DNA of 21,547 nt from CAYNLG01 sp964397995 (lineage in GTDB: Bacteria > Planctomycetota > Phycisphaerae > FEN-1346): contig CAYNLG010000065.1 of NCBI GenBank assembly GCA_964397995.1, forward strand, positions 1 through 21,547. The letters are read 5' to 3'. The position numbers and the translations under genes are program-made. Below, piece after piece: positions 1 to 7,056 of the stretch (positions are counted from its first letter, which is position 1; each line of letters opens with the position of its first letter). Below the pieces are notes generated by a model that saw only the letters and a list, made by a program, of their open reading frames with translations, did no database searches and was not told the DNA's origin.

Positions 1-1
1 C

Positions 2-562
2 AGCGCGCTTGTTAACAAGGGCGTGGCGCTGGGCGAGCTTGACCGGCCGGACGACGAGATCGCGGCCTATGACGAGGTGGTCCGGCGGTTCGGCGACGCC
101 GACGCGCCGGTGCTCCAGGAGGCGACGGCCAGGGCGCTCGTCAACAAGGGCGTGGCGCTGGGCAAGCTTGACCGGCCGGACGACGAGATCGCGGCCTATG
201 ACGAGGTGGTGCGGCGGTTCGGCGACGCCGACGCGCCGGTGCTCCAGGAGGCGACGGCCAGGGCGCTCGTCAACAAGGGCGTGGCGCTGGGCAAGCTTGA
301 CCGGCCGGACGACGAGATCGCGGCCTATGACGAGGTGGTCCGGCGGTTCGGCGACGCCGACGCGCCGGTGCTCCAGGAGCAGACGGCCAAGGCGCTCCTC
401 AACAAGGGCGTGACGCTGGGCGAGCTTGGGCAGAAGGAAGACGCGGTCCGGACATGGGACGCGGCAATCACGCGGTTCGGGCACAGTGAACTGCCGGCCG
501 TTCAGGCATGGGTGGCGAAGGCGCGGGAATTGCGAGACGGACTCGCCGGAGACGGGGGATGA
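2..562 (+). CDS. TPR-type repeat protein, 3' end (5' partial)
   Basis: The reading frame is open from the left edge of the window to a TGA at 560-562, so the true start lies upstream and only the last 186 or so residues are visible. The protein is a tandem array of a 43-residue unit: an NKGVALG helix, a DEIAAYDEVVRRFGDAD helix, then a linker with VLQEATARALV. Three units are almost identical. A diverged fourth (from about 408) has a different second helix (EDAVRTWDAAITRFG) and ends in a short polar tail (KARELRDGLAGDGG). The pattern matches TPR/Sel1-like solenoids with 42-44-residue periods, which are usually protein-interaction scaffolds. No enzymatic domain, signal peptide or membrane segment is visible in this part. 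The specific partner is unknown. The family call is fairly sure; any function is inference. Confidence 0.75.
   Translation, partial: SALVNKGVALGELDRPDDEIAAYDEVVRRFGDADAPVLQEATARALVNKGVALGKLDRPDDEIAAYDEVVRRFGDADAPVLQEATARALVNKGVALGKLDRPDDEIAAYDEVVRRFGDADAPVLQEQTAKALLNKGVTLGELGQKEDAVRTWDAAITRFGHSELPAVQAWVAKARELRDGLAGDGG
21..407 (+). repeat. Three tandem 129-bp near-identical repeats
   Basis: Units lie at 21-149, 150-278 and 279-407, exactly 129 bp each (43 codons). By hand alignment unit 1 and unit 2 differ at about two bases, and units 2 and 3 at about five, most of these near the end of unit 3. Synonymous positions are also conserved, so the similarity is in the DNA and not only in the protein. 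The flanking partial units (before 21 and after 408) are clearly more diverged. Confidence 0.9.
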
Positions 563-599
563 GGGGGACCGGAACGGTTCGAATGCGGAACCCGGAATG

Positions 600-664
600 C
601 GGAATGCAGGCGAACGGCAAAACGGAAAGACGGCAAAACAGCAAGACGGCCACAAAGCAAAACT
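600..664 (+). repeat. A-rich low-complexity intergenic stretch with short direct repeats
   Basis: In a GC-rich setting this stretch is purine-rich and A-rich. It contains repeated words: the pair GGAATGC just before and at 600, ACGGCAAAAC at 614-623 and again at 630-639, and several AAGACGGC-like words. It encodes no convincing protein in any frame. From memory, similar low-complexity intergenic strings recur in planctomycete-like genomes; that was not checked here. Confidence 0.5.
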
Positions 665-683
665 CACGGGCTGGAAGCCCGTG
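665..683. repeat. Short intergenic palindrome (8-bp arms, 3-nt loop)
   Basis: CACGGGCT (665-672) and AGCCCGTG (676-683) are perfect inverted arms around a GGA loop. The element sits between the TPR gene and the ilvD promoter and could act as a weak terminator for the TPR gene, although no T-tract follows. Its form resembles dispersed short palindromic elements of planctomycete-like genomes; this is memory-based and would need a genome-wide count. Confidence 0.5.
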
Positions 684-722
684 CTACGGAAAATGGCAGA
701 CGGCAAGACGGGCAGACGGGGC

Positions 723-751
723 TTGACAGCCCCTGGGGGGGGCAGTAGAAT
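723..751 (+). promoter_or_regulatory. Sigma70-type promoter upstream of ilvD leader
   Basis: TTGACA at 723-728 and TAGAAT at 746-751 are separated by 17 nt, a near-consensus housekeeping promoter. Transcription would start near 758-760, about 320 nt before the ilvD ATG. The same TAGAAT -10 occurs before tRNA-Ser in this window. Confidence 0.8.
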
Positions 752-757
752 CGCGCG

Positions 758-857
758 GCATCGGGCTGATGCGTTTCCCACGGGGTAGGTGAGTCGCCTT
801 TCGGGGCGACCGTGGGGCTCCGGCAACGCGGCCGCTGAGTCCAAGCCCTGGAAACGC
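758..857 (+). promoter_or_regulatory. Structured RNA candidate in the ilvD leader
   Basis: Immediately after the predicted start site the RNA can form nested helices. GCGTTTCC (771-778) pairs with GGAAACGC (850-857). CCCACG (777-782) pairs with CGTGGG (811-816). GTCGCC (793-798) pairs with GGCGAC (805-810), leaving a one-sided internal loop GGGTAGGTGA. GGGCT (815-819) can pair with AGCCC (844-848). Some helices compete, as in switching RNAs. A small hairpin GCATC/GATGC lies at the extreme 5' end. It could be a riboswitch, an attenuator or a separate small RNA; I recognise no known class. Confidence 0.4.
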
Positions 858-1026
858 CCGACCGACCCGACGCATGGCCGCGCCTTTCCCTCGTGGATTC
901 GCGCGCAGGAAGACAGCACGACGGCGCACGACGCGCCCGCGACAGCGCGACCGCCACCGCAGGACGGCACACCTTGTGGCCGCGCCGAAGCGAGCGCCAC
1001 CGCCGGACCGCCGCCGGACCGTACCT

Positions 1027-1063
1027 GGACGGGCCGTCCCCCTCGGCGGGGGCCGCGCCGTCC
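1027..1063 (+). promoter_or_regulatory. Hairpin just upstream of the ilvD ribosome-binding site
   Basis: GGACGG (1027-1032) pairs with CCGTCC (1058-1063), enclosing an inner CCCCC (1038-1042) / GGGGG (1048-1052) stem. It ends 6 nt before the GGGAG ribosome-binding site (1070-1074). It could modulate translation initiation or act as an attenuator, but there is no T-tract. Confidence 0.4.
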
Positions 1064-1079
1064 GTAGCCGGGAGCCGCC

Positions 1080-2750
1080 ATGGCCAAGAAGGCGCTGGCA
1101 TCGGATTGGTTCAACGCCCCGCTGACGGGGATGGCGGCGCGTGCGCTGATGTACGCGACGGGGACGGTGGACCCGGAGGACATGGGGAAACCGTTCATCG
1201 GGGTGTGCTCGAGTTTCACGGACCTGATTCCGGGCCATGCGCATATGCGGCGTCTGGAGCGGAAGATCGAGCACGGGGTGTTCGCGGGCGGGGGCGTGGC
1301 GTGGCTGTTCTCGGTGCCGGGCATCTGCGACGGCATCGCGATGGGGCACGCGGGGATGCATTACAGTCTGCCGTCGCGGGAACTGATCGCCGACATGGTC
1401 GAGACGATCGCCCGGGCCCACCGGATGGACGGGCTGGTGCTGTTGACGAACTGCGACAAGATCACGCCGGGGATGCTGATGGCGGCGGCGCGGCTGGACC
1501 TTCCGTCGGTGGTGGTGACGGCCGGGCCGATGCACAGCGGCAATTACCGGATGGAGCGGCTGGACCTGGTGCACGACACGTTCGAGGCGGTCGGGCGGTA
1601 CAAGCGGGGGGAGCTCTCGGACGAGGACCTGAAGGCGCTGGAGTGCGAGGCGTGTCCGGGGGGCGGGTCGTGCCAGGGCCTGTTTACGGCGAACACGATG
1701 GCGTGCGTGACCGAGGCGCTGGGGCTGAGCCTGCCGTACTCGGCGGCGGCGCTGTGCGGGAGCGCGAAGAAGGACCGGCTGGCGTACGCGTCCGGGAAGC
1801 GGGTGGTGGAGCTGGTGCGCCAGGGCGTGAGGCCGCGCTCCATCATGACGCCGGAGGCGTTCGAGAACGCGATCGCGATCGACATGGCGCTGGGGGGGTC
1901 GACGAACACGGTGCTGCACATCCCGGCGGTGGCGCACGAGGCGGGGGTGGAGCTCCCGCTGGAGACGTTCGACGCCGTGAGCCGCCGCACGCCGCACCTC
2001 ACGAACTTCCGGCCGGCGGGCGACATGATGATGGAGGACCTGGACCACGCGGGGGGCATCCCGGCGGTGCTGAAGCGACTGAAGGACCGGCTGCACGACT
2101 GTGCGGGGGTGAGCGGCCTGTCGACGCACGCGGTGGCGGACGGGGCGACGATCTTCAGCGACGAGCTGATCCGGCCGGTGGAGCGGGCGTATCACGCGGA
2201 AGGGGGCATCGCGATTTTGCGGGGGAACCTGGCGCCGGACGGGGCGGTGGTGAAGCAGTCGGCCGTGCCGGACGGGATGCGGGACTTTACCGGGACGGCG
2301 CGCGTCTTCGACAGCGAGGACGCGGCGAACCAGGCGATCCTTTCGGGCGAGTTCGAAGCGGGGGACTTCCTGGTGATCCGGTACGAGGGCCCGGCCGGGG
2401 GGCCGGGGATGCGGGAAATGCTGGCGGCGACGGCGGCGCTGAAGGGCCTGGGGATGGACGACAAGGTGGCGCTGATGACCGACGGGCGGTTCTCGGGGGG
2501 GACGGCGGGGCCGAGCGTGGGTCACGTGAGCCCGGAGGCGGCGGCGGGGGGGCCGATCGGGCTGGTGCGGGACGGCGACCGCATCCACATGGACATACCG
2601 AACCGGCGGCTGGAGCTGGAGGTGGACGAGGCGGAACTGGCCGCGCGAAAGAAGCAGTGGCAGCGGCCGGAGCCGAAGATCACGACCGGCTACCTGGCGC
2701 GGTACGCGCGGGTGGTGTCGAGCGCGGCCACGGGGGCGGTGGTGCAATGA
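1080..2750 (+). CDS. ilvD: Dihydroxy-acid dehydratase
   Basis: The 556-residue product has the usual length and motifs of IlvD, the Fe-S enzyme that dehydrates 2,3-dihydroxy-isovalerate and 2,3-dihydroxy-3-methylvalerate in valine and isoleucine synthesis in the cytoplasm. Visible signatures are NCDKITPGM (Cys125), CPGGGSCQG (Cys192, Cys198) and a Cys at 43; Cys43, Cys125 and Cys198 are the probable cluster ligands. The C-terminal signature is DGRFSGGTAGPSVGH. The ATG at 1080 is preceded by GGGAG (1070-1074) at good spacing. No other ilv or leu genes are next to it; tRNA-Gln follows after 10 nt. A related sugar-acid dehydratase of the IlvD/Edd superfamily is the main alternative, but length and motifs favour IlvD. 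Regulation may involve the long structured leader. Confidence 0.93.
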   Translation: MAKKALASDWFNAPLTGMAARALMYATGTVDPEDMGKPFIGVCSSFTDLIPGHAHMRRLERKIEHGVFAGGGVAWLFSVPGICDGIAMGHAGMHYSLPSRELIADMVETIARAHRMDGLVLLTNCDKITPGMLMAAARLDLPSVVVTAGPMHSGNYRMERLDLVHDTFEAVGRYKRGELSDEDLKALECEACPGGGSCQGLFTANTMACVTEALGLSLPYSAAALCGSAKKDRLAYASGKRVVELVRQGVRPRSIMTPEAFENAIAIDMALGGSTNTVLHIPAVAHEAGVELPLETFDAVSRRTPHLTNFRPAGDMMMEDLDHAGGIPAVLKRLKDRLHDCAGVSGLSTHAVADGATIFSDELIRPVERAYHAEGGIAILRGNLAPDGAVVKQSAVPDGMRDFTGTARVFDSEDAANQAILSGEFEAGDFLVIRYEGPAGGPGMREMLAATAALKGLGMDDKVALMTDGRFSGGTAGPSVGHVSPEAAAGGPIGLVRDGDRIHMDIPNRRLELEVDEAELAARKKQWQRPEPKITTGYLARYARVVSSAATGAVVQ

Positions 2751-2760
2751 GGCATCGGGC

Positions 2761-2835
2761 TACCCGGTGGTGTAATTGGTAACACAGGAGGTTTTGGTCC
2801 TCCTATTCCAGGTTCGAGTCCTGGCCGGGTAGCCA
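2761..2835 (+). tRNA. tRNA-Gln (anticodon TTG)
   Basis: The acceptor stem TACCCGG (2761-2767) pairs with CCGGGTA (2825-2831). It is followed by discriminator G and an encoded CCA (2833-2835). The anticodon stem GGAGG/CCTCC holds the loop TTTTGGT, giving anticodon TTG (Gln, CAA). The T-arm is CCAGG-TTCGAGT-CCTGG. It starts 10 nt after the ilvD stop with no promoter of its own in sight, so it is probably cut from an ilvD read-through transcript. Confidence 0.96.
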
Positions 2836-2951
2836 GTTTTTGCGGCGGCCCTTATGGGGAGGAAGGACGCGGGGGGGCGAGCGGCGGCGTTTATAGAAGG
2901 TAGGCGCCGCGGCGACGACGGGAACACGACGGACGAGGAAGCGAACGCGAC

Positions 2952-4238
2952 GTGAGCGACCGGCAGGCGAAGGCGATCATCCTGGCCGCGGGCAAGAGCA
3001 CGCGGATGAAGAGCGCCCGGAGCAAGCTGCTGCACGAGGTGTGCGGGCGGCCGATCCTGGGGTACGTCCTGGAGGCGTGCCGCGGGGCCGGCGTCGGCGA
3101 GATGGTGCTGGTGGTGGGGCACGAGCGGGAGGCGGTGCAGGCGGCGTTCGACGCGCCGGACGTGACGTGGGTGGTGCAGGAGCCGCAGCTCGGCACGGGC
3201 CACGCCGTCATGGTCTGCCGCGAGGCCCTCGCGGGGTTCGAGGGCGACGTCGTGCTGCTGGTGGGCGACGCGCCGATGATCCGGGCGGAGACGGTGGCGG
3301 CGCTGCTGGACGCGCACCGGGAACGGGCGGCGGACGTGACGCTGCTGACGGCGATCCTGGAGGACCCGAAGTGGTACGGGCGGATCCTGCGGGACGAGGC
3401 GGGGGACGTCGTGGGCATCGTCGAGGCGAAGGAGGCGACGCCGGCGCAGCTGGCCATCCGCGAGGTCAACCCGTCGTACTACGCGTTCCGGTGGCCGGCG
3501 CTGGAGGGCGTGCTGGACCGCCTCACCCACGACAACGCCAAGGGCGAGTATTACCTGACCGACGCGCTCGGCCTCCTGATCGAGGACGGCAAGACCGCGG
3601 CCGCGGTGCCGGCGGCGACGGCCGAGGAGGTCCAGGCCGTCAACAGCCGGGCGGACCTGGCGCTGGTGGCGCGGCTGATGCGTGAGCGGATCCTGGGGGA
3701 GCTGATGGCGTCGGGGGTGACGGTGGTGGACCCGGCGACGACGTACGTGGACCAGGGCGTGGCGGTGGGCCAGGACACGGTGCTCGGCCCGTGCACGGTC
3801 ATCCACGGCCCGGCACGCATCGGACGGAATTGCCGTGTCGGGCCTTTCGCGCATCTCAGGCCCGGGACGGTGCTGGCGGACGGGGCGGAGGTGGGCGCGT
3901 TCGTGGAAACGAAGGAGGCGACGCTGGGCGAGGGGGTGATGGCGCGGCACCTGGCGTACCTGGGCGACTGTGCCGTCGGGCCGCGCACGAACGTCGGGTG
4001 CGGCACGATTACGGCGAACTCCGACGGCGAGCGGACGCATCGGACGGAGATCGGCGCCGACGTCCGCCTCGGGGCGGGCACGGTGCTGGTGGCTCCGACA
4101 TCGGTGGGCGACGGCGGGCGGACCGGGGCGGGCGCGGTCGTGACGCGGGCGCATCCCGTGCCGCCGGGCGAAACGTACGTGGGGGTGCCGGCCGGCCCGC
4201 GGTCGGACGGCCCCGCGGGGGAGGACGCGGATGGATAA
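2952..4238 (+). CDS. glmU: Bifunctional GlcNAc-1-P uridyltransferase / GlcN-1-P acetyltransferase
   Basis: This 428-residue protein makes UDP-GlcNAc for peptidoglycan and other cell-wall polymers. The N-terminal nucleotidyltransferase domain (about 1-225) shows LAAGKSTRMKS near the start, QEPQLGTGHA, GDAPMI and GEYYLTD. The C-terminal left-handed beta-helix (about 245-415) has hexapeptide repeats. LRPG, an ETK lysine, His333 with Tyr336 in RHLAYLGD, and the NVGCGTIT asparagine match catalytic or binding positions of E. coli GlmU (Arg333, Lys351, His363, Tyr366, Asn377). Where E. coli has Tyr387 and Lys392, my alignment gives Ser357 and Thr362, and the C-terminus is shorter than the usual 450 or so residues. 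The start is GTG at 2952. The stop overlaps the prs start by 8 nt, so the two are probably translationally coupled. The gene is sure; full acetyltransferase activity is less so. Confidence 0.92.
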   Translation: MSDRQAKAIILAAGKSTRMKSARSKLLHEVCGRPILGYVLEACRGAGVGEMVLVVGHEREAVQAAFDAPDVTWVVQEPQLGTGHAVMVCREALAGFEGDVVLLVGDAPMIRAETVAALLDAHRERAADVTLLTAILEDPKWYGRILRDEAGDVVGIVEAKEATPAQLAIREVNPSYYAFRWPALEGVLDRLTHDNAKGEYYLTDALGLLIEDGKTAAAVPAATAEEVQAVNSRADLALVARLMRERILGELMASGVTVVDPATTYVDQGVAVGQDTVLGPCTVIHGPARIGRNCRVGPFAHLRPGTVLADGAEVGAFVETKEATLGEGVMARHLAYLGDCAVGPRTNVGCGTITANSDGERTHRTEIGADVRLGAGTVLVAPTSVGDGGRTGAGAVVTRAHPVPPGETYVGVPAGPRSDGPAGEDADG

Positions 4239-5190
4239 CGCGAAGATCTTCTCAGGCAGCGCGAACCGGCCCCTGGCCGAGGCCATCTGCGGGTTCCTGG
4301 ACCTGCCCCTCGGCGAGGCCCTGCTGATGCGCTTCCCGGACGGCGAGACGTTCGTGAAGCTGCAGGAAGACGTGCGCGGCCAGGACATCTTCATCATCCA
4401 GCCGACGTGCTTCCCGCAGAACGACCACCTGATGGAGCTGTTGCTGCTGATCGACGCGGCCCACCGGGCGAGCGCCGAGCGGATCACGGCGGTCATCCCG
4501 TACTACGGCTACGCCCGCCAGGACCGCAAGGACGAGGGGCGCGTCCCCATCAGCGCCAAGCTCGTCGCGAACATGCTGCAGACGGCCGGGGTCGACCGCG
4601 TGCTGACGGTCGACCTGCACGCCTACCAGGTCCAGGGCTTCTTCGACATCCCGGTCGACCACCTGCTGGCCGAGCCGGTCTTCGAGGCCCACTACAAGGC
4701 CCACCCGATTGCGGACCTGACGGTGGTGTCGCCGGACGTCGGCAACGTCAAGATCGCCGGCGTCTACGCCGACATCCTGGGCGGCGACCTGGCGATCATC
4801 GACAAGGAACGCCTCAGTTGCCGCGAGGTCCGCGCGGGCGCCCTCATCGGCTCCGTCGAGGACCGCAACGTCCTGGTGGTCGACGACATGATCACGAGCG
4901 GGTCGACGGTGGCGGTGGCGGCGGAGCTCCTGAGGAACCGGGGGGCCCGGGCGATTCACCTGGCGGCGACGCACGCGGTCCTGTGCGAGGGCGCCGTCGG
5001 CCGCCTCGCCGATGCCGACGTCGATTCGATCACCGTCAGCGACACCATCCCCCTGTGTGCCGAGGCGAAGGCCCTCGACAAGCTCCAGGTCCTCTCCATG
5101 GCCGATCTCCTCGGCGAGGCCATCCGCCGCATCCATCGCCACGAGTCGGTCAGCCAACTGTTCCGACAGGCCCAGCGGGCCAAACGCTAG
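4231..5190 (+). CDS. prs: Ribose-phosphate pyrophosphokinase (PRPP synthetase)
   Basis: The 319-residue product converts ribose-5-phosphate and ATP to PRPP for nucleotides, histidine and tryptophan. Visible signatures are KIFSGSANRPLA at the N-terminus, the DGETFVKL strand, YYGYARQDRK, the metal-binding DLHAYQVQGFF, VVSPDVGNVK, and the PRPP loop VVDDMITSGST near 211-221. The flexible-loop lysine-x-arginine (DKER) is present. Length is typical (about 310-320). The ATG at 4231 lies inside the last codons of glmU (ATGGATAA overlap). glmU-prs-rplY-pth is a common bacterial gene order, which supports the call. Confidence 0.95.
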   Translation: MDNAKIFSGSANRPLAEAICGFLDLPLGEALLMRFPDGETFVKLQEDVRGQDIFIIQPTCFPQNDHLMELLLLIDAAHRASAERITAVIPYYGYARQDRKDEGRVPISAKLVANMLQTAGVDRVLTVDLHAYQVQGFFDIPVDHLLAEPVFEAHYKAHPIADLTVVSPDVGNVKIAGVYADILGGDLAIIDKERLSCREVRAGALIGSVEDRNVLVVDDMITSGSTVAVAAELLRNRGARAIHLAATHAVLCEGAVGRLADADVDSITVSDTIPLCAEAKALDKLQVLSMADLLGEAIRRIHRHESVSQLFRQAQRAKR

Positions 5191-5207
5191 CGCAAAGGAG
5201 TTCACCC

Positions 5208-5873
5208 TTGGCAGCAGAAACGGAAACCCTTCAGGCCCGGACGCGGACGGCCGTCGGCTCGGCGGCGTGCGCGCGGCTGCGGGAAGAGGGCCTGGTGCCG
5301 GCCGTCCTCTACGGCCACGGCGAAGACGCCGTCTCCCTCCAGGTCCCCTACGACGACCTCGACACCATCCTCCGCCACCACGGCCACGTCATCGAGCTGG
5401 CCCTGGACCAGGGCAAGACCCAGCCGGCCCTGCTCAAGGAGGTCCAGCACGACGCCCTCGGCTCGACCATCCTGCACGTCGATTTCCTGCGGGTCTCGTT
5501 GGACGAGCAGATCGAGCTGGAGGTGCCCATCGAGCTCAAGGGCGCCCTGAAAGGCGAGCACGCCATCCTCCAGCAGATGCTCGACATGGCGCCGATCCAG
5601 TGCCTGCCGACGGCCATCCCGGCCGCCATCGTCCTGAGCATCGCCAACATGGAGATCGGCGACACGCGCCACGCCTCCGACCTCAAGGTTCCCCAGGGCG
5701 TGACCCTGATGGCCGACCCGGACACCGTCGTCGTGACGGTGACCGAGGCGCGGGCGGCCGAGGTGGAGGAGGAGGCGGAGCTGGCCGAGGCGGCCCCGGG
5801 CGCCGAAGAGCCCGAAGTCATCGGCCGCGAGGAAGACCAGGAAGGCCCCGACGAGGACAAGGCCTCCGAGTAG
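5208..5873 (+). CDS. rplY: Ribosomal protein bL25, long (Ctc/TL5) form
   Basis: The product of about 221 residues is the two-domain type of bL25, which binds 5S rRNA in the large subunit. The 5S-binding N-domain (about 1-95) contains ARLREEGLVPAVLYG. The C-terminal beta domain contains ILHVDFLRVSLDEQIELEVPIELKG. An acidic tail (after about 180: EVEEEAELAEA, then EEDQEGPDEDKASE) is longer than in the minimal form. The start is a TTG at 5208, chosen because AAAGGAG (5194-5200) sits 7 nt upstream. The frame is open further upstream, but that part is only a shadow of prs. It follows prs by 17 nt in the same operon. Confidence 0.92.
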   Translation: MAAETETLQARTRTAVGSAACARLREEGLVPAVLYGHGEDAVSLQVPYDDLDTILRHHGHVIELALDQGKTQPALLKEVQHDALGSTILHVDFLRVSLDEQIELEVPIELKGALKGEHAILQQMLDMAPIQCLPTAIPAAIVLSIANMEIGDTRHASDLKVPQGVTLMADPDTVVVTVTEARAAEVEEEAELAEAAPGAEEPEVIGREEDQEGPDEDKASE

Positions 5874-5903
5874 CGCGAGCCCCACAGATGTGGACCCGAC
5901 CGG

Positions 5904-6488
5904 ATGAACCTGATCGTCGGCCTCGGCAACCCCGGACGCCGGTACGCCGCCACCCGGCACAACGTCGGCTGGCGGGTCATGGAGACGCTGCGCCGGCGCT
6001 GGGGCGGGCCGGACTGGCGCGAGACGTTCCAGGCCGAACTCGCCGAGTGTCGCCCGCGCGGGCGGCGGGTGGCGCTCGTCCGGCCGCTCACCTACATGAA
6101 TCGCAGCGGCGGGCCCGTGAGTCAGGCGGCCGCCTTCTGGAAGGTCGCCCCGGCGGACGTGCTGGTGGTGCTGGACGACATGGCCCTGCCGCTGGGGCGG
6201 CTGCGGCTGAAGGCGGGGGGCTCCGATGGCGGGCACAACGGCCTGGCGTCGGTGCTGCAGGCGCTGGGAACGACCGACGTGCCGCGCCTCCGCGCCGGCA
6301 TCGGCCCCGCGCCGCTTACGGACGAGCACGTGGACTTTGTGCTGTCGCCGTTTCGCGAGGGGGAGCGGCCGGCCGTCGACCGCATGGTCGACCGGGCCGC
6401 CGACGCCGCCCTCTGCTGGCTGACCGAGGGCCTCGACGAGGCCATGACCCGTTTCAACCGACCCGTCCCCGACGACGGGGACGCCTGA
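5904..6488 (+). CDS. pth: Peptidyl-tRNA hydrolase
   Basis: This 194-residue enzyme releases tRNA from peptidyl-tRNA that has dropped off the ribosome. It begins with the family signature MNLIVGLGNPG. The catalytic and binding residues are in place: Asn9, His19 (TRHNVG), Asn66 (YMNRSG), Asp92 (LDDMALPLG) and Asn112 (GGHNGL). Length fits the bacterial Pth family. The ATG at 5904 opens 30 nt after rplY; the ribosome-binding site is weak (no clear GGAGG), so translation may depend on upstream ribosomes. Confidence 0.95.
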   Translation: MNLIVGLGNPGRRYAATRHNVGWRVMETLRRRWGGPDWRETFQAELAECRPRGRRVALVRPLTYMNRSGGPVSQAAAFWKVAPADVLVVLDDMALPLGRLRLKAGGSDGGHNGLASVLQALGTTDVPRLRAGIGPAPLTDEHVDFVLSPFREGERPAVDRMVDRAADAALCWLTEGLDEAMTRFNRPVPDDGDA

Positions 6489-6516
6489 CCAAGGAGGTGG
6501 CCGTCCAGGCCAACGC

Positions 6517-6990
6517 ATGATGCCAGACCTGAACGAAAACACACGCGTGTACGAGGGCATGTTCCTGGTCGATACGGCCATTGCCGCCACCTGGAACGAC
6601 CTTACCAGCGAGCTCCAGGCCATGATCACCCGCCGCGGCGGCGAGATCATCGGCATCACCCGCTGGGACGAGCGGAAGCTCGCGTATCCGATCAAGAAGC
6701 ACAAGCGCGGCACGTACGTGCTGGCGTTCTTCACGCTGGCCGACGGTGACCAGATTGCCGAGATCGAGCGCGACTGCCGCCTCTCCGAGCGGGTCCTGCG
6801 CGTCCTGCTGACCCGGGCCGACCAGTTCTCGGTCAGCGACATGCGCCTCCAGCTCGGCGAGGACATCAACGACGCCGTCGCCCAGAAGGTGGCCGACGCG
6901 CGCGGCGAGAAGGAGCCGCGGGAGGAGGCCGACGAGGTGGCCGTCGCCGACGACGAGGCCGCCCCGGCCGAGGGCGAGACCGCCTCGTAA
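6517..6990 (+). CDS. rpsF: 30S ribosomal protein bS6
   Basis: The 157-residue protein contains the bS6 core (about 8-100): YEGMFLVDTAIAA, RRGGEIIGITRWDERKLAYPIKKHKRGTY (in two blocks) and LSERVLRVLLTR. A long acidic tail (EKEPREEADEV and on) makes it larger than the usual 95-135 residues. bS6 pairs with bS18 on the small-subunit platform, and rpsR lies two genes downstream. The ATG at 6517 is the only in-frame start, but AAGGAGG (6491-6497) is an unusually distant 19 nt upstream. Confidence 0.95.
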   Translation: MMPDLNENTRVYEGMFLVDTAIAATWNDLTSELQAMITRRGGEIIGITRWDERKLAYPIKKHKRGTYVLAFFTLADGDQIAEIERDCRLSERVLRVLLTRADQFSVSDMRLQLGEDINDAVAQKVADARGEKEPREEADEVAVADDEAAPAEGETAS

Positions 6991-7005
6991 CCCGCGACCG
7001 ACCCC

Positions 7006-7023
7006 CGGCGCCGCGCGGCGCCG
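7006..7023. repeat. 18-bp perfect palindrome between rpsF and ssb
   Basis: CGGCGCCGC (7006-7014) is followed directly by its reverse complement GCGGCGCCG (7015-7023). It lies in the 66-nt rpsF-ssb gap, 22 nt before the ssb ribosome-binding site. It may form an RNA hairpin that affects message stability or translation; function is unknown. Confidence 0.5.
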
Positions 7024-7056
7024 AGCCCGAGCCCGTAACCCGCGAAGGAGGCACCC

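Noticed and set aside
21..407. CRISPR-like tandem repeats
   Set aside because: Units are 129 bp with no spacers and are in frame within a protein, so this is a coding tandem repeat.
752..860. Known riboswitch classes (SAM, TPP, cobalamin, FMN, ZTP, c-di-GMP) or small SRP RNA
   Set aside because: Their core sequence motifs were looked for and not found; only generic secondary structure is supported.
684..2747. Long minus-strand frame opposite ilvD and its leader
   Set aside because: Low-complexity His/Arg/Pro-rich translation with no family motif; ilvD on the other strand has all its signatures.
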